Positions 52,936-61,803 of a stretch of 64,000 nt of DNA are shown here, piece by piece; the first letter of the stretch is position 1; the number at the start of each line of letters is the position of its first letter. Under the pieces are notes generated by a model that worked only from the letters and a program-made list of their open reading frames with translations, did no database searches and was not told the DNA's origin. The DNA lies in assembly GCA_965602225.1 (NCBI GenBank), contig CBFCYE010000007.1, positions 1 through 64,000 on the forward strand, given 5' to 3'. The position numbers and the translations under genes were made by a program. Source of the stretch: Tenderia sp965602225 (GTDB lineage: Bacteria; Pseudomonadota; Gammaproteobacteria; Tenderiales; Tenderiaceae).

Positions 52936-54236
52936 GCTTTGTTTGCCTGTTCTGCGATTTCACGCGCCGCTGCCAGCAGAGCCAGACGGGCGATAACGCC
53001 ATAGGCATAGAATCGGTTGGGATTGGCATCCGGGGCCTTATTCTGATCCGGCGTGTTACAGGGCTCGGCAAAGGCCAGAGGCTCAAAGTGCATGCCCGGG
53101 GCGTTGAGATTTTCATTAATGCCGCGGCCGGTATGAACACGGTAAAAACCACCGACCACAAAGTGATCCATCATATAGACCACCGGTTCAGCGACGGCAA
53201 GATCCGAGCCCCAGGTCTCAAAGGTGTAAACGCCTTCTTGCATGATGACCTGACCAACACCCTGGCCACCCTTGGAAGAGGCCATCTTGTTGCGCTGTTT
53301 GCGATTCAGTTCCTTGATTTCATCGACCGACTGCACGGTCATGATGCCCATGCCGTAGGTGCCAGCATCGGATTTAACCACCACAAAGGGTTTGTCTTTC
53401 AGGCCGTACTGGTCGTATTTCTGCTGGATCTCTTCCAGCAAGATGCTGACATGCTTGACCAGACAGTCGCCGCCTTCCTGTTTCTTGAAGTCGATCTTGC
53501 CGCAGTGATGGAACATTGGGTTGATCAGCCAGGGGTCGATTTCGACCATCTCGGCAAAGGCCTCGGCTACCTGTTTGTAGTGGGCAAAGTGGTCCGACTT
53601 GCGGCGCTGGTTCCAGCCCAGTTCTACCGGCGGCAGTACCGGTTGTGCCAATCCTTGCAGGATTTCTGGCACGCCATCAGAAAGATCATTGTTGAGCAAC
53701 ACCATGCAGGGCTCGAAATCGCTGAGTTTGATCTTGTCGCCTTCACGCAGGATAGGTTCCAACAGCATCTCCCGACCGCTGCTCAGCTCGATGTTCATAG
53801 GTTCTTGCAGATCCGGCAGCAGCGAACCAATTCTAACTTCGTAGCCCGCCTTGTTGATAACCTCGCGCAGGGTGGCCAGGTTTTCCAGATAGAACAGGTT
53901 ACGGGTGTGGTTTTCGGGGATCAGCAGAATGTTGCAGGCCTTAGGCATCTCACGTTCAAGGATGGACTGTATAGCCTGAACACAGAGCGGCATGAATGCA
54001 GGGTTGAGATTGTTGAAACCAGCCGGGAACAGGTTGGTGTCCACCGGCGCCAGCTTAAAACCGGCGTTGCGCAGGTCCACCGAGCCATAAAAAGGGGCAG
54101 GGGTGATTAACCACTGCTGTCGAAACCAGGCCTCAATCTTGGCTTGGTGTTCGAGGAAATGGGTTTCTATCTCCTGCAACGGCCCCTTGAGTGAGGTGGT
54201 CAGATGCGGAACTGCATGAAGGTGTTCAATGCTCAT
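52932..54236 (-). CDS. gshA: Glutamate-cysteine ligase (proteobacterial ferro-oxidans type)
   Basis: This 434-aa enzyme has the features of the non-classical GshA group (TIGR02049) found in Acidithiobacillus and other proteobacteria. The motifs include VDLRNAGFKLAPVDTNLFPA, then LIPENHTRNLFYLENL, VVKSDAGTYGMGIMTV and ETWGSDLAVAEPVVYM. It makes gamma-glutamylcysteine. The length is usual for the group and unlike the about 518-aa E. coli-type GshA. It heads the gshA-gshB-apbE-nusG-II unit. Confidence 0.92.
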   Translation of the reverse strand: MSIEHLHAVPHLTTSLKGPLQEIETHFLEHQAKIEAWFRQQWLITPAPFYGSVDLRNAGFKLAPVDTNLFPAGFNNLNPAFMPLCVQAIQSILEREMPKACNILLIPENHTRNLFYLENLATLREVINKAGYEVRIGSLLPDLQEPMNIELSSGREMLLEPILREGDKIKLSDFEPCMVLLNNDLSDGVPEILQGLAQPVLPPVELGWNQRRKSDHFAHYKQVAEAFAEMVEIDPWLINPMFHHCGKIDFKKQEGGDCLVKHVSILLEEIQQKYDQYGLKDKPFVVVKSDAGTYGMGIMTVQSVDEIKELNRKQRNKMASSKGGQGVGQVIMQEGVYTFETWGSDLAVAEPVVYMMDHFVVGGFYRVHTGRGINENLNAPGMHFEPLAFAEPCNTPDQNKAPDANPNRFYAYGVIARLALLAAAREIAEQANKA

Positions 54237-54426
54237 GGGATTGTTACCTGGTTGAGTTCCCGCATTTTAGCCTAAATGGCAGGTGTGGAGAAATTCGGTG
54301 TGGGATTGAAACACCTGGCGAGGTTTTAGCTGTTTATCGTCCGAGCATATGACGCCTGGGGGCGGACTAGGTTATTTGGCTGAGAATAGGCCATTCGCAC
54401 TTTATCTGGAAAAGCAGCAAAAGTCC

Positions 54427-54451
54427 GTAGGGTGCGCACTGCGCACCCTAG
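54427..54451. repeat. REP-type palindrome, copy D
   Basis: TAGGGTGCGCA-C-TGCGCACCCTA forms a perfect palindrome with 11-bp arms at 54428-54450. It lies in the 285-bp gap upstream of gshA and downstream of the ODP-like gene. It could form a hairpin in transcripts of either side. No T-tract follows. Confidence 0.85.
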
Positions 54452-54521
54452 CTGTATGGTCTTTTAGGTGGTGTGCATGATTACCAAAAGGGATGAAAAA
54501 GACAGTGCCGTTGAGAATTTA

Positions 54522-55253
54522 TTACTCAATTGCAATGCCAACCTCTAACTCTTCAAACCAATCGAGAAAGCGCTTTACATCGTCACCGCGGAAAATACGG
54601 CCGTGCTGCGGTGCCATCATGTCTATGTCTAGCGCCCGGACTCGCTTTATCCAGTCATTTTTGGCGCGATTGGACGGCATCCAGCGTTGATGAAATAACT
54701 TCATTTTGTTGATGTGGTCGTCAAAATCCTCCACAAATAGTGGTGAGCAATCCGGCTCCAGTGCGGCGCCAACATCACCGCTCATAAGGATGCGGGCCTG
54801 GGGGTCATAAACGTGATAGTTGCCGGAGGCATGCAGGTAGTGAGCCGGGATGAATTGAATCTCAGCACTCTCCAGCTGTAGCGTGCTGCCTTCGTCGGGG
54901 ATGCCGACGTATTCAATGTGGTTGAGTCCAAAGTGGCGTAAAAAACTTTCCCACAACCAGGGTGCATGCAGGCGGGCTGTTGGCAAGGCTTGATCCCACA
55001 GGCCTAAGGAGGAAATGATGTCAGGATCCTGATGCGAGGCAAATAGATCGGTAACCGTTTCGACCTTACACAGCCGCATTACTGAGGCCAGCATGGCGGA
55101 AAATATTTCAATGCCACCGGGGTCCATCAGCAGGGCGCGATTGCCGTCTATTATTAAATACTGGTTGGTATCAATAATGCCCGCAACTTTATCCGGGTCG
55201 CGACCAAAGGTGACCCAGCGATAGTTTTTATTGTATAGATCAGTTGTTTTCAT
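54522..55253 (-). CDS. ODP/flavodiiron-like MBL-fold protein (putative diiron O2/Fe sensor)
   Basis: This 243-aa metallo-beta-lactamase-fold protein lacks a flavodoxin domain. Candidate diiron ligands are H74, D76 and D78 (SHQDPD), H138 or H141 (PAHYLHASGN), D160 (MSGDVG) and H217 (PQHGRI). These positions match those of ODP and flavodiiron proteins, where the first motif is HxExD; here the central Glu is Asp. ODP proteins in Treponema act as oxygen or iron sensors in chemotaxis. It overlaps the MCP-tip-like gene by ATGA, supporting a shared role. Whether it binds iron or reduces O2 is not tested. Confidence 0.8.
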   Translation of the reverse strand: MKTTDLYNKNYRWVTFGRDPDKVAGIIDTNQYLIIDGNRALLMDPGGIEIFSAMLASVMRLCKVETVTDLFASHQDPDIISSLGLWDQALPTARLHAPWLWESFLRHFGLNHIEYVGIPDEGSTLQLESAEIQFIPAHYLHASGNYHVYDPQARILMSGDVGAALEPDCSPLFVEDFDDHINKMKLFHQRWMPSNRAKNDWIKRVRALDIDMMAPQHGRIFRGDDVKRFLDWFEELEVGIAIE

Positions 55254-55909
55254 AATGCACCCGTGTCCAGATTATTTTTTGATCCTGCCGATGTTGGTAA
55301 TACAGTTAATTTGTCGATTAGTAGCCGGCACTCGACGATCTCGCGACGTAGTTCGTCTGTGGCTAGTTCTACGTTGTCGGCAATGGAGTCTAGATAGGGC
55401 CGAAATTCTCCTGCACGTGAGGCTTCGGTGCGTGAGTTGCTAATTACGATGGTTGAGCCACGTACACACTGACTGACCTCATCCAGTTGTAGTTCGAGCA
55501 TAGCGATGATGCTATTGATCTCTAGATCCATGTCATGTTGTGCATCACGAGAGGTCTGAATCAGCTGATCGATAAAAGTAGTTTGTGTTGCATCCGAGAG
55601 TAGTTTCTGCGCTTTACTAAACCGTTGTTGGCCATCTGCTGTGCGCATGGATACCACGGAGATGCGGGACACGGAAAGTGCTAGCTGATTGATTTTGTTT
55701 GCATAAGCAATTGTGTTGTTTGCCATTTCGACAATGAAATCTGTAATGGGGCGAAACCCCAATGCCTTGCCGCCAATACGCGCTGCCACGCCTTTGGCAT
55801 TACTGGCGCTGATGAGCATGAGTTTGGCTGTGAGCGTCATACGATATAGATGCCCGGCAAGTGTTGCCGCAATCACAAATGAAGGGGGCTGTATTTCTTG
55901 TTTAGTCAT
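55250..55909 (-). CDS. Soluble chemoreceptor-tip-like protein (MCP signalling-domain type)
   Basis: This 219-aa protein has no membrane segment or periplasmic domain. Residues of about 30-65 (ISASNAKGVAARIGGKALGF, then ITDFIVEMAN) match the hairpin tip of methyl-accepting receptors, which read LNAAIEAARAGE...GRGFAVVADEVR in the MCP at 59-61 kb. The rest is helical and may form the coiled-coil arms. It is translationally coupled to the ODP-like gene. It could link the diiron sensor to CheA/CheW. Key tip residues are altered (ARIGGKAL versus ARAGETGR), so coupling to the array is unproven. Confidence 0.7.
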   Translation of the reverse strand: MTKQEIQPPSFVIAATLAGHLYRMTLTAKLMLISASNAKGVAARIGGKALGFRPITDFIVEMANNTIAYANKINQLALSVSRISVVSMRTADGQQRFSKAQKLLSDATQTTFIDQLIQTSRDAQHDMDLEINSIIAMLELQLDEVSQCVRGSTIVISNSRTEASRAGEFRPYLDSIADNVELATDELRREIVECRLLIDKLTVLPTSAGSKNNLDTGAL

Positions 55910-56132
55910 GGCAGCTCAGCTTCCAGTCAGTTTTTGTGAAAATTGATGAGTGAGCAGGCTCACTTATCCGTACTGTTTTACGTATGCCTTACCTAGCATA
56001 TCCTAAAATATTAGGTCGTGTTTTACCAAGTGTCTAATTATTCAGATTACAGCAGTTGATCATGATGAAAAACGTACTGATTTCAGGTGTTCAAATGAAG
56101 GAAGTCTCTCTTGCTTTGGTGGATGGTTTGCT

Positions 56133-56822
56133 TTAATCGATAGCGAAAAAACGTAGTTGAAACCAGAGCAGGGATGGATAGGCGGCGATCCAGACCCAGA
56201 AAAAACGATTCAGACCAAAAAAACAGGCGTTAGAAAAATGGAATAGGGCGGCAATCGCTAAGGCAAAAACTAGGCTGGTACTTGAGAACAGTGAAAAGGG
56301 AAAGACTAATTCAAATAACATCACCGCCCAGGAGACGTAAAAGAGTAGGCGTGGTGATTTTGCCCATGCTCTCAAAGATTCACTGACGGGGTAGGCTGAG
56401 AATTGAAAAACATCGTTTAAGGCACGACCATCGCGCCATTCCGGGTTAACTACCTTTACCCAGCCTGAAATGAAATACGACAACACCAATTGTATGGCCA
56501 GATAACCGAAGGCAAGCTCTTGCCAGCGTAACGTGGGGGCCAAATGTACCAGACATAAGCAGCATAGAATCAGCAGGCCCATGCGGTCAGCGCCGCCATT
56601 ATAGGGGCCTTGAAAGCGATATAGGATTGCTAGGCTCAACAGGAATAACAGGAAAATTACCCAGGTCGTATGAAAGCCAATGATGAGCAGTAGTGCCAAT
56701 ACTAATCGAGGCATGAACAAATAGCGTTCATTGGTGAATGACTTAAGGTGCTCGATACTCTGTAGGGTAAATGCAAACCCCAGCAATATTTCGGTCAGGC
56801 GGATGGCATCAAAGAGGCTCAT
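56133..56822 (-). CDS. HTTM-like polytopic membrane protein
   Basis: This 229-aa protein has six or seven hydrophobic segments. It resembles the HTTM domain (vitamin-K-dependent gamma-carboxylase-like) by its SGWVKVVNPEWRDGRALNDV motif and the Phe/Trp-rich C-terminus (NRFFWVWIAAYPSLLWFQL). It overlaps the 149-aa gene by ATGA, so the two are translated together. No catalytic function can be read. Confidence 0.65.
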   Translation of the reverse strand: MSLFDAIRLTEILLGFAFTLQSIEHLKSFTNERYLFMPRLVLALLLIIGFHTTWVIFLLFLLSLAILYRFQGPYNGGADRMGLLILCCLCLVHLAPTLRWQELAFGYLAIQLVLSYFISGWVKVVNPEWRDGRALNDVFQFSAYPVSESLRAWAKSPRLLFYVSWAVMLFELVFPFSLFSSTSLVFALAIAALFHFSNACFFGLNRFFWVWIAAYPSLLWFQLRFFAID

Positions 56823-57268
56823 CTTGGCGTCTGCGCGGATAGTGGCTGAACCCGAGAGTGGAAGGCAACGGTTTGTTGTAACTGTGAGTCTTGGCGTTTG
56901 ATAACTAACAGCCGGAACTGTAGATGCGTTGCCGCCATCACATTGGTGGCTAAGCTGTGGCTCTTGAGTTCAGCCATAATGCGTTTCAATATTTCATTTT
57001 CACTGTGTTGGCTTGGATATTCCAGCAGCCGTTCAGCGCAGCTGACCAAAAACAGTGATTCATTCCAGCGTGGATTCCAGATCATGCGGCCTAGCATCTG
57101 CTTGAATGATAGCTGTGCCGGGCGCGGACGAAACTCATGCCATTGCTGTGGAACTTCATCTGCTGCATGGAGCAATGAGAATTGAACCCGTGGCGAGGGC
57201 GCAATGAAATCAAAAAATCGCCATGAAGGGACGATTGCTGGTAGTAGAAGCTTCAGTGTGTGCCACAT
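56819..57268 (-). CDS. Small protein translated with the HTTM-like protein
   Basis: This 149-aa protein has Arg/Trp-rich segments (MIWNPRWNESLFLVSCAERL) and a C-terminal beta-like segment (HLQFRLLVIKRQDSQL). It has one hydrophobic N-terminal stretch at most. It is found immediately before the HTTM-like gene and shares its strand; in other genomes HTTM genes often follow a short partner. I do not recognise the family. Confidence 0.55.
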   Translation of the reverse strand: MWHTLKLLLPAIVPSWRFFDFIAPSPRVQFSLLHAADEVPQQWHEFRPRPAQLSFKQMLGRMIWNPRWNESLFLVSCAERLLEYPSQHSENEILKRIMAELKSHSLATNVMAATHLQFRLLVIKRQDSQLQQTVAFHSRVQPLSAQTPR

Positions 57269-57575
57269 GGCCGAGAATAATAATTCATTTATTAGGATGA
57301 TTAACTTTTACTGTCTTTTAGGTAATATGGTCAATCTTTTCACCCTGACAGATATATTAGGCTGATCCGAATGTTGTTAGTGGTAGTACGTAAACATCTA
57401 TTTAAAGCCCGTTTGTAGTAACCATTAATAGTCTCTCATGAGTGGTTGAGATTAATAGCGCTAGTTATTTAGAGGTATATTGAGTGGGTAGGATTGGCAT
57501 TCGCCAATTAACAAATGATGTATTCTGCCGATATGAATGGTGCCAGAAAACCGATCAGGAAGTGAATCTATATAG
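57269..57575. other. Intergenic region with a sigma-28-like promoter candidate
   Basis: This is a 307-bp AT-rich gap between the divergent HTTM-like pair and the HD-GYP gene. I see no gene or repeat in it. The one element worth noting is a flagellar-type -10 candidate, GCCGATAT (57527-57534), 42 bp before the HD-GYP start. Confidence 0.5.
57508..57534 (+). promoter_or_regulatory. Candidate sigma-28 (FliA) promoter of the HD-GYP gene
   Basis: The -10-like GCCGATAT at 57527-57534 matches the flagellar consensus GCCGATAA at seven of eight positions. The upstream octamer TTAACAAA (57508-57515) is eleven bases away but matches the -35 (TAAAGTTT) at only three positions. The call rests on the -10 and the motility context. 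Confidence 0.35.
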
Positions 57576-58850
57576 ATGTTCAAGGATGCAAATATAAACA
57601 AACAGTTGTTGAAGCGCCTGGTGGCCTTGTGGTTTATCGCCTCGGTCGTTGTCGGCGGTATTGTCTTCTATATTGAAATTGAATCGGTTGATGATGAAGT
57701 GGTTGAACTCGGCATACGCCAGGCAAATTTTATTGATCAGATGTTGATTCAACGCCTGCCGAAAAAGACCATGGACGATATGGTTAGTCTGCAAAAAATA
57801 GTTAATCGTATGACCATGAATGAGTTTGTGGTGGCTGAGGTTTACGATACAAGCCTTGAACATCAGGCCTCTTCGGTGCGCAAAGGCAATAAAAAAATCG
57901 GTGCAGCGGTGGATAAGAAACAGCACCAGTTTCCGCTTGATGAAAAACAGCACCATGAAAAGTTTTATATCGATGAAGTGATGTATATCCAGATTTTGGT
58001 GCCGCTGTTGTATGAAGATCGGGTGCAAGGCTATTTTGAAGGGGTCTACAAGGTAGATCAGGCTGCTATCGATACCATCATGTCGCGCCTTTATCACACC
58101 CTGTGGGTGGTGCTGGTGATTATCCTGGCCACCTTTATTATGTTGTATCCGTTAATCCTTTATCTCAATCGTCAGTTGATCAGTTTTTCCAATGACCTGT
58201 TCAAGGCTAACATCGAATTGATGGAGGTGATGGGCAGCGCAATTGCCAAACGTGACAGCACCACCGACAGTCATAATTACCGCGTCACCTTGTATGCCCT
58301 GCGTTTTGCCGAGGCCTTGAAGCTCACGCCGCTGCAGATGAGTAATCTGATTGCGGGTTCTTTTCTGCATGATGTCGGCAAGATCGGTATTGAAGACAAT
58401 ATTCTGAGAAAAAACGCCAAGCTCGATAAACAAGAATTTATGCGTATGAAAGAGCATGTCTTGATAGGTATCGATATTATTGCCAAGGCCGATTGGTTGC
58501 ATGGTGCGCGTGAGGTGGTTGAGTTTCATCATGAAAAATATGATGGCAGTGGTTATATGCGTGGTCTGGCTGGTGAACAGATCCCGGTAAATGCACGTGT
58601 TTTTGCCATTGTTGATGTCTTTGATGCGCTCTGTTCAGAACGGCCCTACAAAGAGGCTTTGCCACTGGAAAAGGTGCTTGAAATAATGGGCGAGCAACGT
58701 GGCATACATTTCGATCCAAAACTGTTGGATAAGTTTTTTGAGTTAGTGCCAACGCTGCACAAACAGATTGGTCAGGCTGATTATATGAATTTGACGCAGA
58801 TGCTGGCTGTAGCGGTGAAGAAATATTTTTTCAATGCACGGATGAAGTAA
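57576..58850 (+). CDS. HD-GYP domain c-di-GMP phosphodiesterase
   Basis: This 424-aa membrane protein has two transmembrane segments (about 12-33 and 175-197) and a short periplasmic region between them. The HD-GYP domain follows with HD residues H265 and D266 (SFLHDVGKIGI), H294 (KEHVLIG), H318/H319 (VEFHHEKYDGSGY) and the RPYK motif (CSERPYK). The GYP motif reads GYM (Y327-M328). The metal ligands look intact, so activity is likely; the Pro-to-Met change is uncommon but is seen in some members. It precedes the MCP gene on the same strand, with 125 bp between. Confidence 0.88.
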   Translation: MFKDANINKQLLKRLVALWFIASVVVGGIVFYIEIESVDDEVVELGIRQANFIDQMLIQRLPKKTMDDMVSLQKIVNRMTMNEFVVAEVYDTSLEHQASSVRKGNKKIGAAVDKKQHQFPLDEKQHHEKFYIDEVMYIQILVPLLYEDRVQGYFEGVYKVDQAAIDTIMSRLYHTLWVVLVIILATFIMLYPLILYLNRQLISFSNDLFKANIELMEVMGSAIAKRDSTTDSHNYRVTLYALRFAEALKLTPLQMSNLIAGSFLHDVGKIGIEDNILRKNAKLDKQEFMRMKEHVLIGIDIIAKADWLHGAREVVEFHHEKYDGSGYMRGLAGEQIPVNARVFAIVDVFDALCSERPYKEALPLEKVLEIMGEQRGIHFDPKLLDKFFELVPTLHKQIGQADYMNLTQMLAVAVKKYFFNARMK

Positions 58851-58912
58851 GGCCCAGGCTAGGCGTGTTTCCATAACTTCCCGCAGAGCTGAAAAATAGC
58901 TGATATTCCCTC

Positions 58913-58939
58913 TCAAGAAACCTGCTGGCGATCCGAAAT
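58913..58939 (+). promoter_or_regulatory. Weak candidate sigma-28 promoter of the MCP gene
   Basis: TCAAGAAA at 58913-58920 and TCCGAAAT at 58932-58939 are eleven bases apart, as in FliA promoters, and each matches the consensus at four or five of eight positions. The location, 37 bp before the MCP start, is suitable. The match is weak. Confidence 0.25.
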
Positions 58940-58975
58940 AATAATGAGTCTATTTCAGTGTATTAGGAGATTTTC

Positions 58976-61006
58976 ATGAATTTTTTTAATGGAATGAAAT
59001 TGAGCGCCAAAATGGCCGGGGGATTTGGCATTGTGCTGGCGTTAATGGCCATTGTTTCCATGGTTGTTTATAACAGTATTCACTCGTTGGTCGATTCCTC
59101 CAAGTGGGTAAACCATACTTATGAAGTTATACGAAATGCCGAATCTGTTGGATCTGCGATGGTGGACATGGAAACCGGCCAGCGCGGTTTCATGGTTACC
59201 GGCAAGGATGAATACCTGGAACCCTATAATAACGGACAAAAAGTATTTGATCAGTTGATTATCAAGGGGCAGGAGCTGACCAGCGATAATCCAACTCAGG
59301 TGAGCCGTTGGCAAGCCGTTGCAGAAATGAAGCAGCAATGGCTTAACAAGGTCGCTAAGCCTGAAATCTCTGCCCGTCGTGACGTTAGCAAAGGTGCGGA
59401 TGCTATGACGCATTTTAAAGAGGTCTCGTCTCGCACTGTTGGTAAGGAGATCTTTGACAGTATTCGTGATGCGCTCGCTGATATGGATAGGAAGCTAGCG
59501 GATAGTCCAAATGGAAAGCTCCTGGTGACTACCATAACGCTTGATCTGGTGAATATGGAAACAGGTCAGCGTGGTTTTTTGCTCACAGGCAAGGAAGCGT
59601 CGCTGGAGCCATATATTAATGGCAGTAAATCCTTGAAACGACATCTAGCCGAATTACGAGGCATTCTGAAGCCATCATCGGCGGTTAGCGCAGATATAAA
59701 GAAAGTTAAAGAACGCGTCGATGCCTGGATGAGCAAGGCTGCTAACCCTGAAATTGAAGCCCGCCGTGAAATGAATCAATACAGCACTACCATTGAAGAT
59801 GTCGCCATCATGATGATGACCGGGCAGGGCAAAACAATCATGGATGCCCTACGTGTCAAACTGCAAGAAATTATTGATGCAGAAGAGGTCTTGATCGGCG
59901 TGCGTGGCAAAGAGCAGGAGTCTACCTCTGAGTTTGCGATCAGCTTCACCCTGATAGGCACATTGCTGGCAATTGTTATTGGTGTTGTGGTGGCATTCTT
60001 TGTCGCGCGCGGTATCTTGGGGCCGCTTAAGGCTACAAACAATATGCTCAAGGATATTGCCGAAGGTGAGGGCGATCTGACCAAGCGTATTTCTGTGAAT
60101 ACCAAAGATGAAATCGGCGAGCTTGGTAACAACTTCAATGCCTTCATAGAAAAACTGCAAGGCATTATTAGAGAAATTTCAGGTGCCACCACACAACTGG
60201 CTGCATCTGCAGAACAGATGTCGGCAACGACTGAAGAAACAAGTGCAGGCGTGAGTAATCAGCAACGAGAAACCGAACAGGTTGCTTCTGCCATTACTGA
60301 AATGACGGCCACAGTACAGGAGGTGGCGAAAAATTCTGAACAAGCCTCGGTTGCTGCAAGTGAAGCTGATAATGAAGCTAAGAACGGAAACCAGGTAGTG
60401 AGCAGCACTGTTCAGGCAATTAATGAATTGGCAAAAGAGGTTGAAGAGTCGGCGGCTGTTATAGGTAAGCTTAAAGGCGATAGTGAAAATATTGGTACGG
60501 TTTTGGATGTTATTAAAGACATTGCCGAGCAGACCAATTTGTTGGCACTGAATGCGGCTATTGAGGCGGCTCGTGCAGGTGAAACAGGGCGTGGTTTTGC
60601 GGTTGTTGCTGATGAAGTGAGAACACTGGCACAGCGCACGCAAGAATCAACTCAGGAAATAGAAAAGCTCATTTCAGCATTGCAAGGTGGAGCGGAAAAG
60701 GCGGTTACTGCCATGGAACAGAGTCGTGGTCGGGCAAGTGACACTGTTACCAAGGCGGAGGATGCCGGTGCATCATTAGCTTCTATTACAAGTGCTGTGG
60801 GTACCATTCTACAGATGAATACCCAGATTGCGACGGCTTCAGAGGAGCAAACCTCAGTTGCTGAAGAGATCAATCGTAATGTGATTAATATTCAAAACGT
60901 TTCCGAGCAAACTGCGGCTGGTGCTCAGCAGACATCGCTTGCCAGTGCCGAACTTGCCAGATTAAGTGATGAGTTGCGAGGGCTTGTTGGGAAGTTTCGT
61001 GTTTAG
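58976..61006 (+). CDS. Methyl-accepting chemotaxis protein with tandem CHASE3 domains
   Basis: This 676-aa chemoreceptor has TM segments at about 14-33 and 320-343. The periplasmic part holds two CHASE3-like repeats (about 45-165 and 185-305), each with METGQRGFMVTGK or METGQRGFLLTGK. A HAMP domain follows (about 345-400) and then a long MCP signalling domain with the tip LALNAAIEAARAGETGRGFA. A good RBS (TAGGAGA) precedes the ATG. The pair of CHASE3 units suggests an internal duplication. The ligand is unknown. Confidence 0.92.
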   Translation: MNFFNGMKLSAKMAGGFGIVLALMAIVSMVVYNSIHSLVDSSKWVNHTYEVIRNAESVGSAMVDMETGQRGFMVTGKDEYLEPYNNGQKVFDQLIIKGQELTSDNPTQVSRWQAVAEMKQQWLNKVAKPEISARRDVSKGADAMTHFKEVSSRTVGKEIFDSIRDALADMDRKLADSPNGKLLVTTITLDLVNMETGQRGFLLTGKEASLEPYINGSKSLKRHLAELRGILKPSSAVSADIKKVKERVDAWMSKAANPEIEARREMNQYSTTIEDVAIMMMTGQGKTIMDALRVKLQEIIDAEEVLIGVRGKEQESTSEFAISFTLIGTLLAIVIGVVVAFFVARGILGPLKATNNMLKDIAEGEGDLTKRISVNTKDEIGELGNNFNAFIEKLQGIIREISGATTQLAASAEQMSATTEETSAGVSNQQRETEQVASAITEMTATVQEVAKNSEQASVAASEADNEAKNGNQVVSSTVQAINELAKEVEESAAVIGKLKGDSENIGTVLDVIKDIAEQTNLLALNAAIEAARAGETGRGFAVVADEVRTLAQRTQESTQEIEKLISALQGGAEKAVTAMEQSRGRASDTVTKAEDAGASLASITSAVGTILQMNTQIATASEEQTSVAEEINRNVINIQNVSEQTAAGAQQTSLASAELARLSDELRGLVGKFRV

Positions 61007-61071
61007 TTGATTCTACTGTGTTTGCGGTCGTCGGCTATTAGGTCGGGCCGCAAGCATGAATCCATCCCGTA

Positions 61072-61803
61072 TTAACCAAGATCACCCCAAAGCTGTTGAA
61101 TCACGCTTAACGTGGTTAAGCCAGCCGTTTCAGTGCGCAGGATGCGCGGGCCTAGACGGATGCCGTTAAAGCCATGTTCGATGGTAGATTTGATTTCGCC
61201 ATCACTCAAACCGCCTTCAGGGCCAATCAACAAGGCCACATTATTCTCTGGTTTGTCCAGTGTTGCCAAACTGTCGGCTGCAGTGGGATCAAGCACCAGT
61301 TTGAGTGAGGCGTTGAGTTGTTGCTGCCAGTCGGCTAATGACATTGCTTCATGCAGTTGCGGAATGCTGTTACGACCGCATTGTTCGCAGGCGCTGATGA
61401 TGACGCTGTGCCAATGACGCAGGCGTTTGTCCTGTCGTTCCTGATTCAGCTTTACACCACAACGTTCGCTGAACAGCGGTACGATTTCGGTGACGCCTAG
61501 CTCAACAGCCTTTTGAATGGTGTAGTCCATTTTTTCACCGCGCGAGATGCACTGCCCAAGAATGATGGACAGGGGAGATTCACATGTCTTGTCGAGAAAC
61601 TGACCGATGTTGGCTGAGGCGCGTTTTTTTTGCACCTCGCTCAGTTCAGCCTCATATTCGCCGCCCTCGCCATTAAATAAAATCAGACTGTCGCCCTGTT
61701 TCAGCCGCAATACCCGCACGGCATGGCTAAAGGCGTTTTCATCCAGCTCAATGCTGGCACCGCTGTTAAGCGGAGAGGGTGTGTAGATTCTTGGGATGCG
61801 CAT
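61072..61803 (-). CDS. rsmE: 16S rRNA (uracil(1498)-N3)-methyltransferase RsmE
   Basis: This 243-aa SPOUT-fold enzyme uses S-adenosylmethionine to methylate U1498 of 16S rRNA. It has HAVRVLRLKQGDSLILFNGE, then YTIQKAVELGVTEIVPLFSE, LIGPEGGLSDGEI and the C-terminal LGPRILRTETA, all RsmE hallmarks. The ATG overlaps the bioA stop in TAATG, so the two are coupled. Confidence 0.95.
   Translation of the reverse strand: MRIPRIYTPSPLNSGASIELDENAFSHAVRVLRLKQGDSLILFNGEGGEYEAELSEVQKKRASANIGQFLDKTCESPLSIILGQCISRGEKMDYTIQKAVELGVTEIVPLFSERCGVKLNQERQDKRLRHWHSVIISACEQCGRNSIPQLHEAMSLADWQQQLNASLKLVLDPTAADSLATLDKPENNVALLIGPEGGLSDGEIKSTIEHGFNGIRLGPRILRTETAGLTTLSVIQQLWGDLG

Noticed and set aside
53088..54110. 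Long 340-aa plus-strand frame
   Set aside because: It lies entirely antisense to gshA, which has clear family motifs; it is a shadow of high-GC third positions.
61022..61053. TTGCGG ... CCGCAA hairpin after the MCP gene
   Set aside because: The stem is six bases with a 20-base loop and there is no T-tract, so it is not a convincing terminator.
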